A stretch of 23,089 nt of DNA from Pseudonocardiales bacterium (GTDB taxonomy: Bacteria; Actinomycetota; Actinomycetes; Mycobacteriales; Jatrophihabitantaceae). The stretch lies in contig JAVEEO010000403.1 of assembly GCA_030840415.1 (NCBI GenBank), positions 1-23,089 on the forward strand, written 5' to 3'. Both the position numbers and the translations under genes were made by a program. The notes under the pieces were generated by a model. The model saw nothing but the letters and a program-made list of their open reading frames with translations, made no database searches and was not told where the DNA came from. This document shows, piece after piece, positions 14,922 to 21,625 of the stretch; position 1 is the first letter of the stretch; each line of letters opens with the position of its first letter.

Positions 14922-16384
14922 GCGCGCTGATGGCCGGCGCCACCAGGTCGGCCCGGGCCCGGGTCACCGGGCACTGGCAGGTGGCGCTGCTGACCGGCCT
15001 GCTGTTCGTGGTCTACAGCGTCTACGGGCTGACCCGGCAGGCCACCTACCTGACCGCCGGCTACGACCTGGGCATCTTCGACCAGGCGGTGCGCAACTAC
15101 GCCCGGTTCCGGGCGCCGGAGGTGCCGCTCAAGGGCGCCCACTACAACATCCTGGCCGACCACTTCCACCCGATCATCGCCCTCGCCGCGCCGCTGTACT
15201 GGATCTGGAACTCCCCCAGCGTGCTGCTGGTGCTGCAGATGGCGCTGATCGCGGCGTCGGTACCGGTGGTCTACGCCTTTGCGCTGCGCCGGACGCCGCG
15301 TGGCGGCGCGCTGGTGGTGGCCGCCGCCTACGGCCTGAGCTGGGCGATCCAGGCGATGGTGGACTTCGACTTCCACGAGGTGGCCTGGGGAGTGCCGATC
15401 CTGGCGGTGGCGGTGGACGCCCTGGACCGCCGCGACGACCGGACGCTGCTGGTCTCGGCCGGGTTGCTGATGCTGGTGCGCGAGGACATGGGCGCGGTGC
15501 TGGTGATGATCGGCCTGCTGCGGCTGGCCTGGCGGCCCCGGCGCACCGGTTACCTGCTGATCGGCGGCGGCCTGGCCGGCTACCTGCTGGTGACGGCGCT
15601 GATCATCCCGGCGTTCGCGCCGAACGGCCGGTTCGTCTACTGGACGTTCGACGCGCTCGGGCCGGATCTGCCACACGCCCTGTGGACCATCGTGGCCCAC
15701 CCGGTGCACACCGTCCGGCTGATCTTCACCCCGTCGATCAAGGCCGAAACGCTGGCCTACTTCTTCCTGCCGCTGGCGTTGCTGCCGCTGCGCTCGCGCT
15801 ACAGCCTGATCGCGCTGCCGCTGCTGGCCGAGCGGTTCTTCAACTCCCGCGACCACCTGTGGACGACGCACTTCCACTACAACGCGCTGCCCTACCTGGT
15901 GCTGGTGCTGGCCATGGTGGACGGCGGCGCCCGGCTGGGCGTCTGGCGCAAGCCGGTGCTGAACCGGTTGATGCTGGCCTGGCTGGTGATCGTGCCGGTC
16001 TACCTGAGCACCGTCGCCAACATCACCGCCCCGGTGATCCGCCGGATTCTGAACGGTTCGGCCTGGCGGGTCGATGCCCACCTGCGCGACCAGCAGGCGG
16101 CGGTGCGACAGGTGCCGCACGACGTCTGCGTGTCGGTGGACGACCGGCTGGCCACCCATCTGGTCACTACGAACCGGGTGACGCTGCCGGGCATCTCCAC
16201 CCCGCGCACCGACTACGTGGTGCTGGACATGGGCCAGCAGGAGGTCGGCTACCTGCTGCCCACGCCGCAGCAGGTCCTGGCCGACTCCCGGGCGGCCGGC
16301 TTCGTCCAGGTGTTCTCGCAGGGCGATCTGCTGGTGCTCCGGTCGCCGGACTACACCGGACCGAGCAGCCAGTGCCGGCCCTGA
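14918..16384 (+). CDS. DUF2079 multi-pass membrane protein, probable GT-C-like transferase
   Basis: This 488-residue protein starts with GTG at 14918, overlapping the stop of the GT87-type gene (ATG at 14930 is the alternative). About nine to ten transmembrane segments follow. DUF2079 landmarks are GYDLGIFDQAVRNYARF and ADHFHPIIALAAPLYWIW in the first outer loop, DFDFHEVAWGVPILAVAVD, LVREDMGAVLVMIGLLRLAW and HFHYNALPYLVLVLAM. The C-terminal 110 residues (from about VDAHLRDQQAAVRQVPHDVC) form a soluble domain, probably outside. The family resembles GT-C glycosyltransferases, with acidic and histidine residues in the first loop, but has no established substrate. Coupling to a GT87-type gene suggests both act on the same lipid-linked cell-wall glycan. 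It converges on pcrA with 9 bases between stops and no terminator. Confidence 0.8.
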   Translation: MSALMAGATRSARARVTGHWQVALLTGLLFVVYSVYGLTRQATYLTAGYDLGIFDQAVRNYARFRAPEVPLKGAHYNILADHFHPIIALAAPLYWIWNSPSVLLVLQMALIAASVPVVYAFALRRTPRGGALVVAAAYGLSWAIQAMVDFDFHEVAWGVPILAVAVDALDRRDDRTLLVSAGLLMLVREDMGAVLVMIGLLRLAWRPRRTGYLLIGGGLAGYLLVTALIIPAFAPNGRFVYWTFDALGPDLPHALWTIVAHPVHTVRLIFTPSIKAETLAYFFLPLALLPLRSRYSLIALPLLAERFFNSRDHLWTTHFHYNALPYLVLVLAMVDGGARLGVWRKPVLNRLMLAWLVIVPVYLSTVANITAPVIRRILNGSAWRVDAHLRDQQAAVRQVPHDVCVSVDDRLATHLVTTNRVTLPGISTPRTDYVVLDMGQQEVGYLLPTPQQVLADSRAAGFVQVFSQGDLLVLRSPDYTGPSSQCRP

Positions 16385-16393
16385 CCGGCGCCG

Positions 16394-18865
16394 CTACAGC
16401 TTGACCAGCGGGGCGAACCGCAGCACCAGCCACTTGCTGCCCAGCGAGCCGAAATCCACCTCTGCCTGGGCCTTCTCGGCCGCCCCGCGCAGGGCGACCA
16501 CGGTGCCCATGCCGAAGCCGTCGTGGCTGACCCGGTCCCCGACCTGCAGGCTGGGAATCGGCTTGGTCAGCTTGCCGGCGCCGAACGTCGACGGTGCGCT
16601 GGGCGTGAACCGGCGGGTCGAGACCTGCTGGGCGCGATAGCCGTGGTCGGAGTACGCGCCGCTGCGGTTGTCGTCGGGGTAGCCGCCGACGAACGGCTCG
16701 CGGTTGACCGCGCCGGTCCACTGCACGTGCTCGATCGGCACCTCGTCGAGGAACCGGGACGGCGGGTTGAAGGCCGGCTGCCCCCAGGCGGTGCGCGCGA
16801 TCGCCCGGCTCAGGTACAGCCGCTGCCGGGCCCGGGTGATGCCGACATAGGCCAGCCGCCGTTCCTCGGCCAGCTCGACGGGGTCGCCGAGGGTGCGCAG
16901 GTGCGGGAAGATGCCGTCCTCCATGCCGGCCAGGAAGACCACCGGGAACTCCAGCCCCTTGGCGGTGTGCAGCGTCATCAGCGTCACCACGCCACCGCTG
17001 GCGTCCGGCACCGAGTCGGCGTCGGCGACCAGCGAGACGTGCTCCAGGAAGGCGTCCAGGTCCGCCGGCTCGTCCAGTTGGGCACGCTGCTCCTCGAACT
17101 CGGCGGCCACGCTGACCAGCTCACGCAGGTTGTCGACCCGGCTCTCGTCCTGCGGGTCGTGGCTGGCCTGCAGTTCGGTGAGGTAGCCGGTCCGGCTGAG
17201 CATCTCCTCGATGATGTTGCTCGGCGTCCCGTGCTCCTCGCTGTTGGCGATTGCCCTGAGCTCGAAGAGCAGTTTGACGAACTCGGCGATGGCGTTGGCC
17301 GACCGGGCGGCCAGGCCCGAAATGTGCTCGACCCGCTCCAACGCCTCGGCGAAGGGGATCCGCTCCCGGTCGGCGAAGGTCTCGACGAACAGCTCTGCCC
17401 GCTCGCCGATGCCGCGCCGCGGGGTGTTGAGGATCCGGCGCAGGCTGACCAGGTCGGTCGGGTTGGCGATCACCCGCAGGTAGGCCAGCGCGTCGCGGAT
17501 CTCCTTGCGCTCGTAGAACCGCACGCCGCCGACCACCTTGTAGGGCAGGCCGAGCCGGATGAAGATGTCCTCGAAGACCCGGGACTGGGCGTTGGTGCGG
17601 TAGAACACCGCCACGTCGGAGGGATTGGCCAGCCCGGCGTCACCGAGCGCGTCGATCTGCTGCGCTACCCAGCGGGCCTCGTCGTGCTCGTTCTCGGCCA
17701 CGAAGCCCTGGATCTGCTCGCCGGAGCCCGCCTCGGACCACAGGTTCTTCGGCCGCCGGTCCGGATTGCGGGCGATCACCGCGTTGGCCGCGCCGAGGAT
17801 GGTCTGGGTGGAGCGGTAGTTCTGCTCCAGCAGGACGGTGGTGGCGTTGGGATAGTCGCGCTCGAACTCGTCGATGTTGCGGATGGTCGCGCCCCGGAAG
17901 GCGTAGATCGACTGGTCGGCGTCGCCGACCACGCACAGTTCGGCCGCCGGCAGGCCGCCGGTGCCGTCCGGACCCGGCGGCACCGGCTTGCAGAGCTCGG
18001 AGACCAGGACGTACTGGGCGTGGTTGGTGTCCTGGTACTCGTCGACCAGGACGTGCCGGAACCGGCGGCGGTAGTGCTCGGCAACCTCGGGCAGGCCCTG
18101 CAACAGCTGCACGGTGCGCAGGATCAGGTCGTCGAAGTCCAGTGCGTGGGACTGGACGAGCCGGTCCTGGTAGCGCTGGTAGACCTCGGCGAGAATCTTC
18201 TCCGGCGCGGTGCCGGCCCGCTCGGCGAACTCGGCGGCCGTGATCAGCTCGTTCTTGAGGTTGGAGATCTGCACCGCGAGCGAGCGCGCCGGGTAGCGCT
18301 TCGGGTCGAGGTTGAGCTCGCGCACCACCATCGTCAGCAGCCGGCGGGAGTCGTCGGAGTCATAGATCGTGAAGGAGGACTTCAGGCCGATCTGCTTGGC
18401 CAGCGCGCGCAGGATCCGCACGCACATCGAGTGGAACGTCGACACCCACATCAGGTTGGCCCGCCGGCCGACCAGCTCGGCGACCCGGGCCTTCATCTCA
18501 CCGGCTGCCTTGTTGGTGAAGGTGATGGCCAGGATCTCGCCCGGCTTGGCGCCCCGGGCGGTGAGCAGGTAACCGATCCGCTGGGTGAGTACCCGGGTCT
18601 TGCCGGAACCGGCCCCGGCCACGATCAGCAGCGGCGTGCCGGCATGCTCGACCGCCCGGCGCTGCTGCGGGTTCAGCCCGGCCAGCAACTGCTCTACCGT
18701 GAGCTCCGGCCGGACGCTCGACGCCCCGGCTACCCGATCGCCGGCCTGCGGTGCTCGTACCAGTTCGAAGGTGGGGACGTCGAACAGCCCGGCATCGGCG
18801 GCGACCGGCGCGGGCGGGCGGCGGCGCTGACCGGTGGCGGGAGAGCGGGCGGCATCGGTGGTCAT
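16394..18865 (-). CDS. pcrA: ATP-dependent 3'-5' DNA helicase, UvrD/PcrA (SF1A)
   Basis: This helicase unwinds DNA in nucleotide-excision and transcription-coupled repair and clears recombination intermediates. The 823-residue product has a Q-motif region (LNPQQRRAVEH), Walker A VAGAGSGKTRVL (Lys89), motif Ib ITFTNKAAGEMKARV, motif II LVDEYQDTN, motif III VVGDADQSIYAFRGA, motif IV LEQNYRST, motif V TLHTAKGLEFPVVFLAGMED and motif VI EERRLAYVGITRARQRLYLS. The C-terminal LQVGDRVSHDGFGMGTVVAL is the Tudor-like RNA-polymerase-binding domain. The N-terminus carries about 55 extra residues before the core. ATG at 18865 has no Shine-Dalgarno, and a TAGGCT lies 8 bases upstream. It is equivalent to M. 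tuberculosis UvrD1 (Rv0949) and divergent from chorismate mutase. Confidence 0.97.
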   Translation of the reverse strand: MTTDAARSPATGQRRRPPAPVAADAGLFDVPTFELVRAPQAGDRVAGASSVRPELTVEQLLAGLNPQQRRAVEHAGTPLLIVAGAGSGKTRVLTQRIGYLLTARGAKPGEILAITFTNKAAGEMKARVAELVGRRANLMWVSTFHSMCVRILRALAKQIGLKSSFTIYDSDDSRRLLTMVVRELNLDPKRYPARSLAVQISNLKNELITAAEFAERAGTAPEKILAEVYQRYQDRLVQSHALDFDDLILRTVQLLQGLPEVAEHYRRRFRHVLVDEYQDTNHAQYVLVSELCKPVPPGPDGTGGLPAAELCVVGDADQSIYAFRGATIRNIDEFERDYPNATTVLLEQNYRSTQTILGAANAVIARNPDRRPKNLWSEAGSGEQIQGFVAENEHDEARWVAQQIDALGDAGLANPSDVAVFYRTNAQSRVFEDIFIRLGLPYKVVGGVRFYERKEIRDALAYLRVIANPTDLVSLRRILNTPRRGIGERAELFVETFADRERIPFAEALERVEHISGLAARSANAIAEFVKLLFELRAIANSEEHGTPSNIIEEMLSRTGYLTELQASHDPQDESRVDNLRELVSVAAEFEEQRAQLDEPADLDAFLEHVSLVADADSVPDASGGVVTLMTLHTAKGLEFPVVFLAGMEDGIFPHLRTLGDPVELAEERRLAYVGITRARQRLYLSRAIARTAWGQPAFNPPSRFLDEVPIEHVQWTGAVNREPFVGGYPDDNRSGAYSDHGYRAQQVSTRRFTPSAPSTFGAGKLTKPIPSLQVGDRVSHDGFGMGTVVALRGAAEKAQAEVDFGSLGSKWLVLRFAPLVKL

Positions 18866-18873
18866 CGAGGTCC

Positions 18874-18879
18874 AGCCTA
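18874..18879 (-). promoter_or_regulatory. candidate -10 box for near-leaderless pcrA transcript
   Basis: Minus-strand TAGGCT is followed by 8 bases and then ATG. The expected transcript start lies 0-2 bases before the ATG. It is slightly longer-spaced than the other cases, so less certain. Confidence 0.4.
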
Positions 18880-18949
18880 CGACGGGCCACTGTCAGAAGC
18901 GCTGGAAGCCACCGCGAACCGGACGACGGCGGACGGGCAGGCCCCGGAG

Positions 18950-18979
18950 TTGCCCTCGCCGGGCCGTACATGACACGAT
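18950..18979 (+). promoter_or_regulatory. candidate promoter of the chorismate mutase leader
   Basis: TTGCCC (18950-18955), 18-base spacer, then CACGAT (18974-18979, matching A2 and T6 of TANNNT). Seven bases later comes the GTG of the leader frame. This would give a leaderless mRNA starting at the leader peptide. TACATG at 18967-18972 is an alternative -10. Confidence 0.35.
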
Positions 18980-18986
18980 TCGAGTC

Positions 18987-19052
18987 GTGGAAAGCACCGG
19001 AAGCACGTTTTTCTATGGGTACCGCAACGCGGCACCCATCGAGACCGGTTGA
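18987..19052 (+). CDS. candidate Phe/Tyr leader peptide upstream of chorismate mutase
   Basis: This is a 21-codon frame starting GTG and ending TGA at 19050-19052. After four to six polar residues it reads STFFYGYRNAAPIETG: two Phe (one TTT, rare in such GC-rich DNA) and two Tyr codons within five codons (19008-19022). Chorismate mutase, encoded 107 bases downstream, feeds the Phe/Tyr branch, so the codon bias fits the product pathway. There is no Shine-Dalgarno; a -10-like CACGAT lies 7 bases upstream, so leaderless translation is likely. RNA structures overlapping the Tyr codons and the downstream ribosome binding site support an attenuation role. A 21-codon frame alone could be chance; the combination makes it credible. 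Confidence 0.5.
   Translation: MESTGSTFFYGYRNAAPIETG
19015..19039 (+). promoter_or_regulatory. hairpin over the Tyr codons of the leader frame
   Basis: ATGGGT-A-CCGC, loop AAC, GCGG-C-ACCCAT: 10 base pairs with one A-C mismatch. It covers the YGYRNAAPI codons, so a ribosome waiting at the Phe/Tyr codons would prevent it from forming. Its 3' arm overlaps the segment 19033-19043, which can also pair with 19122-19130. Confidence 0.5.
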
Positions 19053-19074
19053 CCTGACACACCAGCTGATCCCG

Positions 19075-19097
19075 CCCTGGGCCGTACGAGCCCGGGG
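19075..19097 (+). promoter_or_regulatory. GC-rich hairpin in the chorismate mutase leader
   Basis: CCCTGGGC (19075-19082), loop CGTACGA, GCCCGGGG (19090-19097): 8 base pairs including one G-U, followed by CGTTGTCGT. It may be a weak terminator or just a spacer helix between the two halves of the switch. Confidence 0.4.
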
Positions 19098-19121
19098 CGT
19101 TGTCGTATCCGGGGGCGTCGG

Positions 19122-19149
19122 CTCGAGGTGAACCATCTTCACCATCGAG
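19122..19149 (+). promoter_or_regulatory. hairpin reaching the chorismate mutase ribosome binding site
   Basis: CTCGA-GGTGAA (19122-19132), loop CCATC, TTCACC-a-TCGAG (19138-19149): 11 base pairs with one bulged A. Its 3' arm ends inside the Shine-Dalgarno GAGAGGAA (19147-19154). The 5' arm can pair instead with CACCCATCGAG at 19033-19043 (9 pairs, 2-base bulge), because CACC(C)ATCGAG occurs in both places. This gives two mutually exclusive folds. Confidence 0.5.
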
Positions 19150-19159
19150 AGGAACTCCC

Positions 19160-19459
19160 GTGCGCAACAGCACCGACATCTCCGACACTGACGCCGCTCC
19201 CGAGCCAGCGCCCGACCCCGGCGTCATCGGCACCATGCGCGGGCAGATCGATGCCCTCGACACGGCGATCGCCAGGCTGGTCGCCGAGCGCGCCCAGCTG
19301 TCCCGGCACATCCAGGCCGCCCGGATCGGCGCCGGCGGCACCCGGGTGGAAATCGGCCGGGAGCGCGCCATCCTGAGCCGGTACCGCAGCCGGTTGGGCA
19401 ACGAGGGCGGCGCGCTCGCCGAGGCGGTCCTGCGGGTCTGCCGCGGCGCCGCCCAGTAG
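19160..19459 (+). CDS. aroQ: chorismate mutase, AroQ-delta type
   Basis: This enzyme converts chorismate to prephenate, the first step committed to Phe and Tyr. The 99-residue product has a Pro/Ala/Asp-rich start (residues 1-22), then the three-helix AroQ core GTMRGQIDALDTAIARLVAE, RAQLSRHIQAARIGAGGTR, then EIGRERAILSRYRSRLG. Arg27, Arg44 and Arg55 keep the exact spacing of the active-site arginines Arg18, Arg35 and Arg46 of M. tuberculosis Rv0948c. That enzyme is about this size and is activated by binding DAHP synthase; the same may hold here. GTG at 19160 is chosen for GAGAGGAA (19147-19154); the upstream in-frame ATG at 19100 adds a non-conserved tail and is rejected. Translation is probably controlled by the leader structures upstream. 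Confidence 0.9.
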   Translation: MRNSTDISDTDAAPEPAPDPGVIGTMRGQIDALDTAIARLVAERAQLSRHIQAARIGAGGTRVEIGRERAILSRYRSRLGNEGGALAEAVLRVCRGAAQ

Positions 19460-19516
19460 TCGCGCCGCCCAGCAGTCGCGCCGCGCGGTCATCACGCTGC
19501 CCGGTCGTCGCGCCGC
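19454..19516. repeat. imperfect GTCGCGCCGC repeats between convergent genes
   Basis: CAGTAGTCGCGCCGC (19454-19468) and CAGCAGTCGCGCCGC (19470-19484) are near-identical, and a third GTCGCGCCGC core lies at 19507-19516. They fill the 61-base gap between the chorismate mutase and response regulator stops; the first copy contains the chorismate mutase stop codon. No classic terminator is seen. Confidence 0.6.
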
Positions 19517-19520
19517 GCAG

Positions 19521-20192
19521 TCAGACGATCCGGCGGTCGGCCGCCCACCGGGTGAGCTGGTGCCGGGAGGACAGCTGCAGCTTGCGCAGCACATTCGAGG
19601 CGTGCGTCTCCACCGTCTTGACCGAGATGAACAGTTCCGAGCCGATCTCGCGGTAGGAGTAGCCGCGGGCCAGCAGGCGCATCACCTCCTGTTCGCGGGG
19701 GGTGAGCTGGTCCAGCTCCGGATCGGTCGAGGTGAGGGTGCCGATGCCGCCCGGACCGCTGCCGGCCTCGCGGAAGGCGTCCAGGACGAAGCCCGCGAGC
19801 CGGGGCGAGAACACCACGTCGCCATCGGCCACCCGCCGGATCGCATCGGTCAGGTCCGCGCCGGAGATGGTCTTGGTGACGTAGCCGCGGGCGCCCGCCC
19901 GGATCACCGTGATCACGTCCTCGGCGGCATCGGACACCGACAGCGCGAGGAACTTCGTGTCCGGCAGCTCGGGCTGGACGGCCGCCACCACCGCGGGACC
20001 GCCGCCGTCGGGAAGGTGCACGTCCAGCAGCACCACGTCCGGCCGGGTGTGCCGGATGGTGGCGATGGCCTCGGCCACGCTGGCGGCCTCGCCGACGATG
20101 TCGACGCCGGCGCCGATCTCGGCACGGACGCCGGCCCGGAACATGGCGTGGTCGTCGACCAGCACCACCGTCGGACGGCCGTCCTCGCTCAT
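19521..20192 (-). CDS. NarL/FixJ (LuxR-type) response regulator
   Basis: This is a 223-residue DNA-binding regulator. Its receiver domain (1-120) has acidic Asp13-Asp14 (VLVDDH), phospho-acceptor Asp57 (VVLLDVHLPDGGG) and the conserved Lys of GYVTKTISG. The LuxR-type HTH (about 157-215) has LTPREQEVMRLLARGYSYRE and ISVKTVETHASNVLRKLQL. The adjacent histidine kinase, on the same strand 79 bases upstream, is the expected partner. ATG at 20192 overlaps the stop of a 28-codon frame that starts at the kinase stop. It probably controls envelope-stress genes, including the divergent PspC gene; this is inferred from the neighbours. Confidence 0.93.
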   Translation of the reverse strand: MSEDGRPTVVLVDDHAMFRAGVRAEIGAGVDIVGEAASVAEAIATIRHTRPDVVLLDVHLPDGGGPAVVAAVQPELPDTKFLALSVSDAAEDVITVIRAGARGYVTKTISGADLTDAIRRVADGDVVFSPRLAGFVLDAFREAGSGPGGIGTLTSTDPELDQLTPREQEVMRLLARGYSYREIGSELFISVKTVETHASNVLRKLQLSSRHQLTRWAADRRIV

Positions 20193-20275
20193 CGGGTCAT
20201 CGCCATCGGCTCGGTCCTCGCGTCAGTCATGTCCATCCGCCCATTCGTCAGTTGCTCGGTACTCGACCCGGTCAT
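20189..20275 (-). CDS. 28-codon mini-ORF bridging kinase and response regulator
   Basis: The ATG (20275-20273) overlaps the kinase stop as ATGA, and the stop (20191-20189) overlaps the response regulator start as ATGA. The peptide begins MTGSSTEQLTNGRMDMTDAR and holds several internal ATG codons. It may act as a coupling bridge that keeps kinase and regulator in fixed ratio. It could be chance. Confidence 0.3.
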   Translation of the reverse strand: MTGSSTEQLTNGRMDMTDARTEPMAMTR

Positions 20276-21480
20276 TCCAGCTCCACCCGCAACTGCACCT
20301 CGGTGCCCTGCCCGGGACCGGACCGGATCGTCGCGGTGCCGTGCTGGCGCTGCAACCGGCCCATGATGGAGCCCCGGATGCCCTGCCGGCTCGCATCGGT
20401 CCGCTCGGGGTCGAAGCCGGTCCCCCGGTCGCGGACGAACACCGAGGCGGCACCGGCCTCGAGCTCGGCATAGACCGACACGCTGGTCACCTGGGCGTGC
20501 TTGGCGGCGTTGACCAGGGCCTCCCGGCTGGCGGCCACCAGCGCGTCCAGCCGGGCATCCATCGGATGGTCGCCGACCACCACCACGTCGACGGTGATGG
20601 CGTAAGTGTCCTCCACCTCGGCGGCGGCCGCGTGCAGCGCGGCGCCGAACCGTCCGTTGGGCACCCCGGTGCCATAGAGCTTGGTCCGCAGCTCGCGCTC
20701 CTGGCGGCGGGCCAGCCGGGCGACCTCGCGCGGCTGGTCGGCGCTGCGCTGGATCAGCGCCAGGGTCTGCAGTACCGAGTCGTGCAGGTGCGCGGCGATG
20801 TCGGCCCGCTCCTCGTTGCGGATCCGTTCCCGGCGCTCGGTGGACAGCTCCCGCACCAGCCGCAGCCACCACGGGCCGGTGATCAGCGCCAGGCCGCCGG
20901 CGGTCACCAGCACCGCGGCCAGGCCCGCGCCGGCCGCGGTGATGCCGGCCCGGGCCAGCAGGAACACCGCTCCGGTGAGCACCAGCGTGACGCCGGCGAT
21001 GATCCGCAGCCAGCCCATCCGGTCGGCGGTGCTCGCGGTCAGCGACGAGCTCGACAGCCGGCGCCAGCGCTCCCGGTCGGTCTCCGACGCCTGCCGCCAC
21101 AGCAGCGCCGCGCCGAAGCAGGCCAGCAGCGACGGCAGGAACCACCAGCCCAGCGGCAGGGTATGGGCGTTGATCAGCAGCACTGCCGCCGCAGCGACCG
21201 CTGCCACCAGGTACTGGGCGGTGGAACGCCCGGTGCTCTCGGACTCGTCCTCGGGCGGGGTGCGCAGCACGATCCAGAAGGCGCCGTAGAGCAGCACGCC
21301 CAGCCCGGCGCTGAAGGACAACCCGATGAAGATCAGCCGGACGACCCCGCGGCGCAGACCCAGGTGGTCGGCCAGCGCGCCGGCCACCCCGCCGAGCACC
21401 CGGTGGTGCACGTCGCGGTAGAGCCGCGGGGCGTGCTGCGGCTCAGCGGACACGGGTGGGACGGTCAGCGGCGTGGTCAT
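20272..21480 (-). CDS. sensor histidine kinase with N-terminal PspC domain
   Basis: This 402-residue protein (406 if ATG at 21492 is used; numbers here follow the longer form) starts with a PspC domain (about residues 22-78: RDVHHRVLGGVAGALADHLG, then LIFIGLSFSAGLGVLLYGAFWIVL). Four further hydrophobic segments lie between 93 and 210. The cytosolic HisKA_3 segment RADIAAHLHDSVLQTLALIQ carries the phospho-acceptor His237. The ATPase domain shows an N box (EALVNAAKHAQ) and G boxes (DRGTGFDPE, GPGQGTEVQL). It belongs to the NarL-type kinases and resembles LiaS-like sensors. It is followed by its response regulator and is divergent from another PspC protein, so it probably senses membrane or cell-wall stress. 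Confidence 0.9.
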   Translation of the reverse strand: MTTPLTVPPVSAEPQHAPRLYRDVHHRVLGGVAGALADHLGLRRGVVRLIFIGLSFSAGLGVLLYGAFWIVLRTPPEDESESTGRSTAQYLVAAVAAAAVLLINAHTLPLGWWFLPSLLACFGAALLWRQASETDRERWRRLSSSSLTASTADRMGWLRIIAGVTLVLTGAVFLLARAGITAAGAGLAAVLVTAGGLALITGPWWLRLVRELSTERRERIRNEERADIAAHLHDSVLQTLALIQRSADQPREVARLARRQERELRTKLYGTGVPNGRFGAALHAAAAEVEDTYAITVDVVVVGDHPMDARLDALVAASREALVNAAKHAQVTSVSVYAELEAGAASVFVRDRGTGFDPERTDASRQGIRGSIMGRLQRQHGTATIRSGPGQGTEVQLRVELE

Positions 21481-21625
21481 CGTGGAACCCATTCTGGTCG
21501 CTGCCCGGCCCGGTCGGCATCAGGTGAAGGCCTGAGTCGGGGACGGGCTGGCCGAGCGCGGCTCAGGGGCGGTTGGGGGGAGTTCCCGATACCGTGGTGG
21601 TCGGTACTGCAGCAGGCTGAACCCC

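Noticed and set aside
18970..19131. ATG-started frame MTRFESWKAPEARFSM across the chorismate mutase leader
   Set aside because: It overlaps the proposed leader peptide in another frame but lacks clustered Phe/Tyr codons and does not fit the RNA pairings as well. It remains the main alternative leader frame.
19100..19159. 20-codon N-terminal extension of chorismate mutase (ATG at 19100)
   Set aside because: The extension overlaps the regulatory hairpins, is not conserved-looking, and the GTG at 19160 has a good Shine-Dalgarno.
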